From assembly GCA_004151065.3 (NCBI GenBank), contig NWUY0304114211.1, forward strand, positions 1 through 52,683: 52,683 bases of DNA, in the 5' to 3' direction. How positions within the stretch are numbered: position 1 is the stretch's first letter; each line of letters starts with the position of its first letter. The stretch comes from Larix sibirica. Lineage: Eukaryota > Streptophyta > Pinopsida > Pinales > Pinaceae. The notes under the pieces were generated by a model. It was not told the origin of the DNA. It saw only the letters and a list, made by a program, of their open reading frames with translations, and did not search any database. Position numbers and translations under genes: made by a program. Shown one piece after another: positions 1 to 10,292 of this stretch.

Positions 1-56
1 AGCAGTTGATCCAGCATCCCCAGTTTCAAAAGCATTTCCATAAGCTGTTGAAGGAG

Positions 57-82
57 CCTTGCCCTCCCTTCGGTCAAGCAAG
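57..82 (-). repeat. Dispersed CTTGCTTGACC element, copy 1
   Basis: On the minus strand it reads CTTGCTTGACC, then GAAGGGAGG, then GCAAGG. The CTTGC and GCAAG ends are inverted repeats of each other. It matches, allowing one or two substitutions, the arrays near 8.55 and 18.04 kb. It is embedded inside the 98-bp tandem unit, so its second copy here (about 155-180) arose with that duplication. Confidence 0.85.
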
Positions 83-154
83 CGATATCCTTTTAAGCAG
101 CAGTTGATCCAGCATCCCCAGTTTCAAAAGCATTTCCATAAGCTGTTGAAGGAG

Positions 155-180
155 CCTTGCCCTCCCTTCGGTCAAGCAAG
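155..180 (-). repeat. Dispersed CTTGCTTGACC element, copy 2
   Basis: Same sequence as the copy 98 bp upstream. It was duplicated along with the 98-bp tandem unit rather than inserted independently. It interrupts a minus-strand run of GCT/ACT/GGT-type triplets that is recognisable on both sides. Confidence 0.85.
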
Positions 181-189
181 CGATATCCT

Positions 190-720
190 TTTAAGCAGCA
201 GTTTAAGCGGTTGAAGTAGCTTTCTTTTTAGCCCCAGTCTTTCCAGCTGAACTAGAAGCAAAAGGAATTGAATAAGTAGATCCTGTATTTTAAGCCTCTC
301 CAGTTGAAGCCTCCTAAGAAGCACTAGTTTTAGCTACACCCGTTTCACCAGCCTTATTATTCCTAGCAGCCTTTCCAGTTGAACCGGTTTACCCAGTAGC
401 TGTAGTTCCAGCTTTCCCAGCAGTACTTGGAGTCCCAGCAGAACCAGAAGCAAAAGGAATTGTTTCGGCAGTTCCCATAGCACCAGTAGAACCAACATTT
501 GAATAAGGAGCTGCCCGAGCAGCATCACCATAAGCACCCGTTGAACCAGCTTTCCTTGCAGAAGTTCCAGTAGTCCCAGTTGAACGAACATCAATTTCAT
601 TTGCCTATTTTGTATTTCCAGCAAATGATGAAGATGAAGATGGATTACTTAGCTGATTAACTTCTCATTGTAAGGTTGAAGCTCTCAAAGATCTTGATAT
701 TGATGTCCCGCTAGCTATAA
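190..720 (-). repeat. Triplet-periodic (Gly/Ala/Ser/Thr-coding) low-complexity domain
   Basis: The minus strand is built from degenerate GCT, GGT, ACT, TCT, AAA and GAA triplets. One frame reads as Gly-Ala-Ser-Thr-rich sequence (motifs such as STGAYGDAA and TGSTGKAARNN) broken by several TAA and TAG codons. Another frame of the same strand gives an open Leu-rich 96-codon frame at 334-624, which I regard as a shadow of the triplet periodicity and not a gene. Either a decayed low-complexity gene or a pure triplet-type DNA repeat could produce this. Stop density in the Gly/Ala frame is close to chance, so coding origin is unproven. Confidence 0.6.
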
Positions 721-1260
721 AGTGAAATGGGCAAAAGTAAAAGGGGAAGGGGGCAGGCACATTACCAAATGAAGATTTATCTACTAAGGTTAGCGTACGA
801 GATAAAGCCATAGCAGGAGGATAATGAGCCTTTATAGGATAGGCAAAACACAGGTGGATTACAGAGACGTAGGCGGAGGTAGCGGAGGCAACAGGGGCAT
901 AAGTGGCAGGAGTAAAGGCAACAGAGGTAGAGGCAAAGAAAGCTAGGGTAGAAGCACTTGTTGTTTACCCAGTTTACCCAGTCTAAGAAGCACCAGCACC
1001 TGTAGCAGTGGATCGAGATCAAGTGCCAGTTGCATATCCAGTTATTGGACCGAAACCATTCATAGTCAAGGTATAAACCATAGTAAAGGTAGGAACAGAG
1101 CCTATATTACCGGGGGTGCAACACCATAGGCATGGGCCGCCACTAGAGAGGCAGGAGGAAAGACAGGAGCAGGGTGCGTAGTTTACCTTACGAATCGAGA
1201 TAAGGGCCACGTGCATTTAGATAAAGGTCGCACGCATAGAAATAAGGACCTTACAAGTTT
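720..1260 (-). other. Continuation of low-complexity frame, Ala/Thr/Ser/Pro-rich
   Basis: The same minus-strand frame continues upstream with Ala/Thr/Ser/Val/Tyr-rich sequence (for example TPATYAPVASATSAY, about 860-910) and a longer stop-free run between about 735 and 960. Near 985-1140 there are STATGAGAS and AHAYGVAPP motifs, the latter in a shifted frame. The open frames at 777-1022 and 1019-1216 are alternative readings of this stretch. No family is recognised. A nuclear low-complexity protein remnant or a pure repeat are both possible. Confidence 0.4.
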
Positions 1261-2390
1261 AGGTTAGGACCGTATGCATCGAGGTAAAGATAATCCAAGT
1301 CCTATCGTAATTCATCAGTTGTAAGTGGATAACTATTTTCTTATGGAGAGGATTATGATAGGGGGAGCAGAGGTTTATATCAAGTGGAGGATGGTCCAGA
1401 ACGAGGAGAGAATTACCTATAGTGCGCTTATATAGGGCTGGCCTGAGTTGTGACTGGCCTGGGGTAGATACTATATGGAGTAGGGACTAAACTAGGACTA
1501 GTGGCTTTCGATCTGTCTCCGCGCCTGGAGGGTGTGGGTTTTTATCTCGATTCGCTGCTGGTAGTGCCTCTGCCTGTGCTTGCTTGGATGCTTATGTTAT
1601 TGGAATTTGTGATGCTTCCCGTGCAACTATAGGATCCGAAACCTCCCTACCAGCGGGCAATGCCTATTGACCTGTAAGGTACGCTGGGCGAAATACTGGT
1701 GGATCTGGAACTGCTGCTATATATATATGGTTTAGGTGTGCACTCCTGAAGCTATACTAGGACTAGCTTACCTGAGGGGCGGATGGCACTAGGCACGCCG
1801 GTAAGGTCGGAGGTATTCCAGTTCATCCAGTTCATAAAATCGGTAAGCTCCCTATACTATCCATTATAGGAGCCCTTAGGCTCAAAGAAACGAGGAAGCT
1901 ATTCAGTAAGACTTACACTCTTAACATCGACAGGAGGCGAAGGAAGCGGGTTATAGAAGTAAGCTATTAGGAATTAACTCCCTACTGCACTGATTTATTA
2001 TAAAGTCACAGACGACATACCAGTTATGTTATACCGGTTATGTTCGATATTACTGCTCTTTTGCATGCAGCACCGAACCGGAGACTCTATTAAACCGCAC
2101 CGGACCATATACTCTTACCGCGCATCCTCCTTTCATTCTATTATGATGCAATTACAAACACCAGAGGAGAGCAGAGTTCCTTCCGGAGCGTTACCGTAGC
2201 TACCCAGCCAAGAATAGACCTTACCCATACAGAGGAAAACTCCTAGCACCTACCCATACATACAGAGCATGACGGGTATAGCTATCTTAGCAACCGAAGC
2301 TGGTCACCTATATTCACTACCGTAGAAGAGCACAGAGCACAGAAGCCAAAATATAGCGCGGGATACCAGAGCTTCAATGGGATCAACATC
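1260..2390. other. No gene recognised
   Basis: Mixed-composition sequence with only short open frames. A weak Gly/Ser/Thr triplet flavour reappears near 1690-1720 (GGTGGATCTGGAACTGCTGC). I see no tRNA-like cloverleaf, retroelement motif or clear tandem repeat. Confidence 0.5.
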
Positions 2391-2580
2391 AACTACAGCT
2401 GCTGGTGCTGGATAAAGAGGTTAAACCACAATTAGTGCTTTTTACTACTGATTACAAGTAAACGATTGGTTTTGGTTTAAGGTCAACAGGCTATGTTGCT
2501 GCTTTACCTGCCTTTGCTATCTTTGGTGATGGTGGTGGATCTGCTTAAACTGCTGCCATTGGTAGCTGCTATTGGTAGTA
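2390..2580 (+). repeat. GCTGCT/GGTGGT triplet-rich patch
   Basis: The plus strand is enriched in GCTGCTGGTGCTGG, GTTGCTGCTTTACC and GGTGATGGTGGTGGATCTGC-type words. It is related in style to the minus-strand domain at 0.2-1.2 kb and to plus-strand patches at 3.13-3.40, 3.70-3.80 and 37.1-37.56 kb. No long open frame is present. Confidence 0.5.
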
Positions 2581-2607
2581 GAAATAGTTTACGTGCCAAT
2601 CCTTATG

Positions 2608-2883
2608 TCAAGATTTCATAAGGTCCCTACTCAGCACACCATTGATAGGAATAATAGCTATTATGGGACCACCACTTGTTGGAACACGTGCCAATGATGG
2701 AACACATCTCATTAGAACAACATGGCCATAGCCAGCATCACTAGCTACATTAGGTAGAACACCCCGATCAGCAGAAGGCTTAACCCTATCATAATAAGAT
2801 GGCACCCTATCAGTCGAGAGAGAAACCCGATTGGATAACCGCCGATCCTTGCCTGCGTAGCAACGATAGAGATCATTTTCCAT
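2608..2883 (-). CDS. Unassigned 91-codon frame, low-complexity Asp-Arg/Ser/Tyr-rich
   Basis: This frame starts with a true ATG at 2883 and stops before 2608. It has spaced DR dipeptides in similar contexts (LSTDRVPSYYDRV, KPSADRGVLP) and then a more hydrophobic end. I recognise no domain, signal peptide or membrane segment. It sits among triplet-periodic patches, so the open frame may simply reflect a repeated GATAGGGT/GATCGGGG word. No ribosome-binding or promoter signal can be judged. It is more likely a repeat by-product than a gene. Confidence 0.15.
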   Translation of the reverse strand: MENDLYRCYAGKDRRLSNRVSLSTDRVPSYYDRVKPSADRGVLPNVASDAGYGHVVLMRCVPSLARVPTSGGPIIAIIPINGVLSRDLMKS

Positions 2884-3129
2884 TTCACATTGAGTGGGGT
2901 ACTTATATCTATCTTTACGTGGGGCTATCGCTACTTCGAATAATTAATATTAAAGACGGATGCCTATGACCTACAGGGAGCACTCTAGGCCTGTGACCTT
3001 ATGTTGCTGGGGGCTATATAAATTATTATAGGTAAAAAGCTGTGCTCTCTATGCTTTCTATGTTGCTTCTCCCCTACTGGTTAATCTATTGTTGGGACTT
3101 CGTAAACTCGATATGTATCTCTGTATCCA

Positions 3130-3830
3130 CGACTGAATATACCCGGATCTGGATCTATAAATAGATCTGCTGGCATTGATGCGTGATGGTGGGCGTGAAA
3201 TCCAATGACTGGTGCTTATTCAACTGCCTCTGCTTATGATCAGGGTCTAAAAATATCGATATGCTGCTGCTACTGTTACTTTTGATGCTTATTGGTTGAT
3301 AACTGGAACTGGGACTGGATAAAGATCAATAGGACCTAACATGGACTATGGCTCTCGAAATGGTTGGGATAATGGAGAATAAGCTTATTTCCGCATGCTG
3401 CGTATATTTAATAACCCTAAAGAAAGACGGGTACACTTAGTTATGAGCCCGAAAAGGGGAGGTTTGTTTTTTCGCTCGTTAAAGCTTCAATATATACGTG
3501 CTACCTAATCCTAGTACTACCTAATGGATACTGCGGTTCAGTCGAGAGCATTAAGTAGTAAAATTGGGTAGGAGTGTCCGGTTTGTGCAGTGTGTGAATG
3601 CGCTTTTCTTTTACGAGTAGGCTATGACAGGCTCGGTTGGCGCTTGACTCGATTCTTACATAGAATATATAGATCGGACTCCCAAAACATAGTGCTCTAG
3701 TTGCCTCTTCCTTCGCTACTGGCTCTCGAACTATAGGATCTGCATATGGATATAGATCTGCTTCTGTGGGGTAAACTACTAAACATGGATTTTCCGCTTA
3801 TGGATCGAGTGGATAAAAAATCCAGCAGCA
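3130..3830 (+). repeat. Degenerate GGATCTG / TATAGATCTG / GCTGCTG patch
   Basis: Recurring words include CCGGATCTGGATCTATAAAT, ATAGATCTGCT (about 3160-3175 and 3755-3765) and GCTGCTGCTACTG (about 3260). In one frame these read as Gly-Ser-Tyr-Ala motifs (GAYSTASAYDQG near 3205-3240; GSAYGYRSASVG near 3739-3774). Frames shift every 50-100 bp, and stops are frequent. The same vocabulary reappears at 37.1-37.56 kb. Confidence 0.45.
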
Positions 3831-4019
3831 GTTAAACGATATCTGATAAAAGGAAACCATCCCTCCCGGCTAGTGTACAATCCATCCTGCAATCGGGAAA
3901 GCATGCATGGTAAGAAGCTAATAAAAGTCTTGGGCTATTTGACCCCATCCCATCCGGTGCTTCTCTTCTAAGATCAGGTCATGGGTTGGACAGCACTAAA
4001 TATCCTTTCCTAGGTTGAA

Positions 4020-5800
4020 GGCTTATGATTCATTACCATTACTTGTACGAGCTTCTAGTTAATGTAAGCTATTATGTAAATTACGTATGTTACTAGTAAT
4101 CACGTTTATTCAGTAAGCTTCTACATGGTTTAGCTTATAATGCGTTGTTATGGAATCCTTGTACAGTAATACACATCATAACCTTAGTAAGAGACATGTT
4201 ACTAATACGCTTGATTATGGTTAAGCTGCTTACTTGGACACGTATAGCTTATGTGTAATCATTGAACATACTCTATTCCTTGTTCAGTATATACTAGTAA
4301 TGCCATTACTAAGCACTTATGGACTAGTAATAGTAAGTGATACTGGTTACTTATGGTTCTCTTTTTTACCCTAATCTCTTAGCTGGTATCATAGCTCTAT
4401 CTATACTCAGGTCATACTTTATGTATTTTACTCTATATCATATGTGTACTAATCAAGTGTAATCATAGAGCTCTACCTTATCGAGTATAGGCTATGTAAA
4501 AGGGTTTGAATCCCATTACTCATAGATAGTGTATGTTTGCCCTTATTTGATATGGTATCTATAGATTACTATGACTCTAAGTATCTACCTAATAGGGTTG
4601 TGTGCTAATACTCTCTACTAGCATGATGAGTTATATGTAAACAGAACACATAGCTCAATTACTGATACATAATGATTATATCTATGCCTTGTATTCATAA
4701 TATGTGCCACATTGATTTACCCTTAACTCCTATGGTATCCATAGTCGTACGGTCAAATATGTAAGGCAAAAATAGGGCATAGAGGGTAGACCAAGTCCAT
4801 GGAACTAATGGAAGTATGACTCTTATCACCCAATGTTCGAGTACCATACTGAGATTCATGGTTGAACTTGGTGATTAGAATGAATTGATTAGATGGGTAC
4901 GATACATGGTGATTCATATACGAGCTAATATACAAGTAAGGACACTATACTAATATAATAGGTGTAATCACTCTGCTTTATTCCGTATTAATGGTGATAA
5001 AGCTCATAACCTCATCTTACCCGGGTCAGTTATACTAATGGTGATAAGACTGATATCCCATACTAATCATGTACAGTATAACAAGCTGTTGATAGAGTGA
5101 AATGAAGAGCCTCATATTATGGAAACTAGATAGGCCTGTATGATTGATAAAGTGATGTAATAGCCTTGTATAGGATATGAAGCAGTGCCATGTGTCACTA
5201 ATACTAGTATCATAAGCAATCCCATTGCTTTAAGTTGATTGAGTGCTTATGCCGAAGCTTATCGAGTGTGCTTTACTAAAGCTCCAGTAAATAGAGTAAA
5301 TGGTGATACTTCACTTATTGTAATCATAACCATTACATTGTGATATGGATACGAAGCTTTTTAACGTACTTACTATTTGTTACATACTTATATAGGGTCA
5401 ATACCTATCACTATGAACAATTACTCATAATTATGGAAACATCTATGATCTTAACCATATAAGGTGTTAGATATTACATTACCATTACTTATAAGGAGCT
5501 TAGATCCAAGTGCATTACTCTTAATCATAGTACCGGTTGCATTACACCTGTAGTAATCCCGAAGCTCATGGGTCATGCAGAGTACCATCAGTACTACAAG
5601 CCTAATCAGTAACCTGTCTATAATCTGTATCATTATGGGAATAGTTCTAGCTATGATGTTGGAAGTATTAGCATAACTAAGCTTTGGTCTTGTATTCTAG
5701 TCATATACGTTACTCATTGTACTCACCTGTTTGAATACGTACCCATGCCATTGCTTTCCCTTAATTCCATATCTATTGCCATTGATATGTCATCGGTAAA
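4020..5800. repeat. A+T-rich word-repeat block I
   Basis: A sharp change to A+T-rich sequence dominated by a small set of recurring words: AGCTTA/AAGCTT, TAATCA, TACTAGTA, GTAATC, ATTATGGAAAC (about 5115 and 5432) and CATTACT. No two stretches are identical over long lengths, so this is a degenerate repeat and not a recent array. The same vocabulary fills 41.1-44.6 and 46.2-50.6 kb. No open frame here exceeds about 60 codons and none looks protein-like. Confidence 0.6.
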
Positions 5801-6073
5801 CCTAGCCCTGGTACTGGTTCAAATTGGGGAGCGTCAGGCGGTCTCTTTACTCTTTGGGATAGCTCCATTCTTTATTTTCACTTATAAATGAAAACACAAC
5901 ATTGGATGCTCGCTGTTCTAACCGACCTCACTTCAGGCTCCAGGTATAATATTGAAAACATTTATATGCCTATGCACTATAAATAAAAAGAGTCATGCTA
6001 GTCTTCTTTGCAAGAAATAATAGGCACGGATATCGCAAATAACAGCATAGTAGCCAGATATTGAAACACTGTC
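5800..6073. other. Spacer between A+T-rich block and LINE fragment
   Basis: Mixed sequence after the end of the word-repeat block. No gene, repeat or LINE similarity is recognised before about 6050. Confidence 0.4.
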
Positions 6074-6984
6074 TTGAATAGCAAAGAGAAGATAGGAGGC
6101 AGTAAAATAAGGGACCCCTTTCGAGAGAATATGGAGGGCCTCATTTCATATTTTAATCTGATTGATGCCAAACCCTCAATAGGTCGATACACTTGGTCAA
6201 ATAGGTGGCTAGGAGTGGGGCATATTGTTGCTCGTCTTGATCGCTTCCTCTTTCATTGTGATCCTCTTTTTTCAATCTGACCTTTCACTCTCAAATTATC
6301 CCTTCCGCTGTCTCAGATCACAAACCTATCTCCCTTTCCTTTCATAGCACTCAAAATTTTGGACCAATCCCTTTCTGTTTAAACCCCCTATGGATTCAAG
6401 TCCCTTTGTTCTTACCTTTCATCACAGTTGAATGGGCTAAGCCCATCCTCGGTTCCCCAACCTTTTTTGAGGAGGAAAAACTAAAAGCAGTGAAACTTGC
6501 TTTAAAATAATGGGCCATATCCTCCTTTGTTTCTCCGGATCAAGTCAAATAGCAGATGTTGGCAGATCTGGGAGCTTTTCAACTTGGAATGGAAGAAGAC
6601 ATCACCCTTAAACTTCAGAATGAGGAAAGAGCCCTTTGCCACAAGCTTTAGCAAGCTGTCAGATCTAAAGAATCAATGTGGTGACTAAAATCGCGAAGCC
6701 TATGGTTAAAAGAGGGGGAGAAAAATACCACTTTCATCCATCGATAAGCGAGGGCACGAGTTTAAAGAAACAGTTTCAAATAAACCACACTCAGCAATGG
6801 AGCCACTTTATAGGACTTTCAGGAAATAAAAGAGGCCGCTAAGGAACATTTTGAATGGCTATATATGGAAGGAGACCCAGTATACCAAGAAGCAAGGGAC
6901 GTAATGCTCGAGCACATCCCAGGCCTCCTATCTGGCAAGGAAAATGAGATGTTAAATGCAAATCGGACTGAACAGACATAACTC
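6074..6984 (+). pseudogene. Plant non-LTR retrotransposon (LINE) fragment: endonuclease end to start of RT region
   Basis: The first frame (6074-6280, ending in TGA) reads as the C-terminal part of a LINE apurinic-like endonuclease, with RYTWSN and ARLDRFLF. A single frameshift near 6270 moves to a second frame that stays in register to about 6980. That frame carries SDHKPI (6313-6330), the conserved endonuclease motif, then a linker rich in Lys/Glu/Gln, a WLKEGEKNTTFIHR motif (about 6703-6744) and an AAKEHFEWLY ... EARDVMLEHIP segment that normally precedes the reverse transcriptase fingers. The catalytic RT motifs are missing, so this is a 5' and 3' truncated, non-functional copy. In-frame stops occur at 6508, 6550, 6649, 6682, 6745, 6763, 6781 and 6811. 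The family call rests on motif recognition; the exact clade (L1-like) is inferred. Confidence 0.85.
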
Positions 6985-7110
6985 CATCATTTGACGTGGC
7001 TTGGCTGGATTTATTGATTGAACTGATCCGATCATACATGGGTTAAGCCAGTCTTACCAATAATACATACGCGGGTACTCGACCGATCATACAGGTATAT
7101 AGCTATTCAT
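6985..7110. other. Sequence following LINE fragment
   Basis: LINE-like reading is lost at about 6984. No poly(A) tail or target-site duplication is evident, so the downstream boundary is a deletion or rearrangement and not a natural LINE 3' end. Confidence 0.35.
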
Positions 7111-7111
7111 A

Positions 7112-8036
7112 CGTTAGGTTTATTTCCTCCATACGGTTAGGTAAAACCCCCTTACCATTGCTTTCTTTACTGTTCGGTGTGACTAATAGCAGCAGTAATA
7201 AACTACCCGGGTTGATTCCAACGGGCTTGTTTCGGTGTGTTCCCGCCTAGGTGTGTTCTTACTTACCCCGCGTGGTGGCCGGCACGTCTTAATTCGGGAT
7301 GTTCTTGCCTACATGCTGTGGTTACGCCTATCCCGAGTGGGTGGCCTAGCAGGTTGATTCAGTGATGTGAGGCCCACTATACTAAAGGAAGGATAGAGTT
7401 GGTTACTGGGTTAATCTCACAATTAAGGTACAGTTACGCCTGCTTCTCCTTATTTACGCCTACCCCAAGAATGGTAATTTCGATCGCTATGGATGGGCTT
7501 ACCATATCTGTCCTGACTGTAAGGGCTTTATTTACTGCCTTGCCTGGATATTTGGATTTATAAAGGATATTGGTATAGGAGGCGTAGCCTTACACCTACC
7601 AGATCTACATTGTATTTATGTTCGAGCCTTACTTTCCTTACCTGGAGATATATTGGTCAGGTCAGTCAAAGTCCTTTCATAGCTAGAATAATTGGACTTA
7701 AAGTGTAATTAATAATACTATAAATTTACTTCCTTATATCACAGTACTTTACTGGATAGATTCATTAGCCAGATCAGTTATGCCTTTCTTAGCTATAAGT
7801 GCAAGGAAATATGCCAAAAAGGATAGTCAACTTTATAAAATCATCCAATGTTAAAGCCTCCTCCATACTTTAAGCCTGGGAGATTGGAAGAGTTACTTAC
7901 TTGATAATATATATTTATTGGATTGAGACTAATAGACTTGGTAAATGTACTTCCCTTTCTAAAGTCATACAGTAAGGTTATTTCCTCCAAACAGTTAGAT
8001 ATATCCTTTCCATTTCTTTCCTTACTGTTAGGACTT
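7112..8036 (+). repeat. Degenerate direct repeat: 7112-7178 matches 7971-8036
   Basis: The two segments share TTATTTCCTCC, an A-CGGTTAG/A-CAGTTAG step, a CCATTGCTTTC/CCATTTCTTTC step and TTACTGTT in the same order and spacing. Between and after them, CTGTAAGGGCTTTATT (7517) resembles CTGTTAGGACTTTATT (8026), each followed by a CTTGCC and ATATTTGGATT pair. Related words (GCTAGAATAATTGGACTT, GGATTGAGACTAATAGACTT) lie at 7680 and 7920. This suggests an old tandem array with a long unit, now about 70-75 percent similar by eye. Confidence 0.6.
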
Positions 8037-8545
8037 TATTCCCTTTTTCCTTCCTTTATGTACTGTCTATATATTCCTTGACTTGCCAATATATTTGGAT
8101 TGGTAATAGTGTAGTGAACACGAAGTTGAATCAACGTATATAGTATACGTACGCCCCTAGGTCTAGTTGTTGTAAGGTGGTTGGTACCCCTCTCACAATG
8201 AGACCTGCAACTTACCTTTCTCTCTCGCCTCAGAGAGTTCCGTGGAGTTAAAGCCAAGTCCATGCACTTTTCCATGGCAGCCGCCTTAAGAGATACTAGC
8301 CATTTTAAGTCATATGGGACTAGCACACTTTATACTCCTTCCGTCCATGCATGCACTTTCGAATGCCAGTACTAGCCGGACTATTCGCCTTAGTAAGCTC
8401 CATGCACTATGGGGATAAGAAACGTTCAGAAAGGGTATAATTGCATATTCAGATTAAAGATTACAATGGCAAAGTTCAACTATTTCCGAGGTACGAGGGA
8501 AAGGGCAATCTACCTATATAAAATTAGTAATTTACTTATAAAAAG
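8036..8545. other. No gene recognised
   Basis: Includes an open minus-strand frame (8036-8326, 96 codons) and a short plus-strand frame (8409-8591). Neither has recognisable motifs or convincing composition. The latter runs into the CTTGCTTGACC array. I regard both as chance. Confidence 0.4.
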
Positions 8546-8641
8546 GAAAGGCTTGCTTGACCAAAGGGAGGGCAAGGAAAGGCTTGCTTGACCAAAGGTA
8601 TACTTGCTTGACCGAAGGGAGGGCAAGGGAGGGCAAGGAAA
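8545..8641 (+). repeat. Tandem array of dispersed CTTGCTTGACC element, three copies
   Basis: CTTGCTTGACC starts at about 8552, 8583 and 8603. The first copy is complete with AAAGGGAGG and GCAAGG; the second is cut after AAAGG; the third has GAAGGGAGGGCAAGG plus an extra GGAGGGCAAGG. The partial copies and the repeated GGGAGGGCAAGG suffix suggest slippage or repeated local insertion at a site already containing an element. Confidence 0.9.
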
Positions 8642-9500
8642 ATTAATATAGTTAGAATTAGCCATTTTAGTAATAAACGTACAATTTATCTAGGGAACAT
8701 TATCTATGCGAGAATGTATCTCTCTTTAAGAGCTCGAGGAGTTTGGATCCTTGCATAAGTAATATCATCGTATGCTAGCTCTTACATAGCGGGCACCCAT
8801 AGTACGAGTAGAAGTACGAGGTCTGGGAACTCCATACTTACCTGCAATAAATTGAGTACACTCTCTATCTGGGTTCAGGAGCTTTTATGGATCCTTACTT
8901 TAGGAGAGCCCGTGCCCACTTAAGTAATAAGTATGGGTTCCGTCCCAATGATCCAGGCTGAAACATTATATATAGTACAGGAGGCTATGGAGCTTGCTAG
9001 TTATTCTTTTATCATAAAGGGGTTATCCCCAAAGGTGATACAAAGACTTACTTGTAAAAAGCACCTCTTTAAAACCAGTAACTTATGGCATATTATAAAA
9101 AGAAAATGCACGTGAAGGTCCTGGATATAGCGACGCATCCAAACGAAGTGAAAAATTATATTACTCTAATAAGTGCATCTTAAGAATATACGCGATGCCA
9201 CTTTATAGTGATCTTTATCTTGCTGTTTTGCTTGTCCTAGCCTATAATTAATATATATCGCGAATAACAACTATGTCAAGCAAGCACGGTTACTATCGTT
9301 TAAGACTGCGCGTAATTTATCGTTTAAAAGAAGCTACTCCTTTCAAATACAACATAATCGTTCAAGACTGCTCCCTCGATCTTGCCAATAAGTAATGGGA
9401 AAAACCTAATATGAAGCACATGCCACTAACACTTTATGATAAGGCAAGCCTTACATGGGAAAATAGAACCTAAATTTATGTGTATTATATATTCGGATTG
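8642..9500. other. No gene recognised
   Basis: A+T-rich mixed sequence with no open frame above about 60 codons and no repeat that stands out. GTCAAGCAAGC at 9273-9283 resembles the inverse of the dispersed element's core but lacks the rest. Confidence 0.4.
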
Positions 9501-9690
9501 GAGCGGAAAGTAAACCCTAGCTAATCTTGTTAATAATTAGAGGGGTGGAATACTAATCTAGCTAATATGTGCAGGGGTGAGATGGTAACCTTGCTTATAA
9601 GTGTAGGGGTTAGTAAACCTAATATGGCGATGTAATGGTAACCTTGCTAATAGGCGGTTTAATAAATCTAATAAGTATCTTAATCTTGCT
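9500..9690 (+). repeat. Degenerate short repeat around GGTAACCTTGC
   Basis: GGTAACCTTGCT occurs at 9584 and 9637, each followed by TATAAG/AATAGG and then a GTAAACCTAATA-type or TAATAAATCTAATA-type word. Earlier relatives are GTAAACCCTAGCTAATCTTG (about 9510) and CTAGCTAATATGTGCAGGGG (about 9559). Units are roughly 25 or 50 bp and quite degenerate. Confidence 0.6.
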
Positions 9691-10292
9691 CACAACTCCA
9701 ATTACAACTATATTGCAACAATAAAAAGAAGTACGTTCAAGCGTTTCAAAGCTGCTTTTGAACGAGTTCCCTTAATTTATTTGAAATAGGCCGCTGCCCT
9801 TGATATGGATCTTGCAGATGGTATTCTATTATTCCCACCCTTTTGTACTCTTCAAAAATAAGGACCTAAAATGACTCTTTACTCTTGAAGGGGGTTTCCG
9901 ACTCTTGCCCTGTCTCTAGGTGAGGTAGGTGTGGGTTATTAGTGGTATAAATATAGGAGTAGCTAGACCACACATCGCTTTCGCTCCTGGCTTGCCCAAT
10001 AAAGAAATCCTTTTAGTTACATAAATCATTAAATCTATCCACAAATCCACCAAGTATTGTCAATCCATAACTGAGCAGGCATAAAGGATAAGTAGGCGTA
10101 AATTACTACTATTAAGGCAAGAAGAGAAGTAGGCGAACTCAAAATCTATTTATACCGCCTCAATTCCTGCCGGACTTATTGATTGGTATCGGATGGGTTC
10201 TAGAGCAACTAACTAGACGAACACACCGAATGAATTATGACCTGCCGGCCACCATTAAGAACCCGCTCCTATAAGGAACCCATTATTCTAAG
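9690..10292. other. No gene recognised
   Basis: Mixed sequence with no notable open frame, RNA gene or repeat. Confidence 0.4.

Larger units (their letters stand above)
1..203. repeat. 98-bp direct tandem repeat, about 2.1 copies
   Basis: Copies begin at 1, 99 and 197. The first two look identical by eye, and the third breaks off after about 7 bases. Each copy starts AGCAGTTGATCCAGCATCC and carries one minus-oriented copy of the dispersed CTTGCTTGACC element (about 57-82 and 155-180). Outside that element, the minus strand reads as GCT/ACT/GGT-like codons, the same flavour as the sequence that follows to about 1.2 kb. The near-perfect identity suggests recent duplication. The array touches the window edge, so more copies may lie upstream. 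Confidence 0.95.

Noticed and set aside
334-624. 96-codon Leu/Gln/Val-rich frame on the minus strand
   Set aside because: It is an off-frame reading of a GCT/GGT/ACT triplet repeat, so its openness follows from the repeat.
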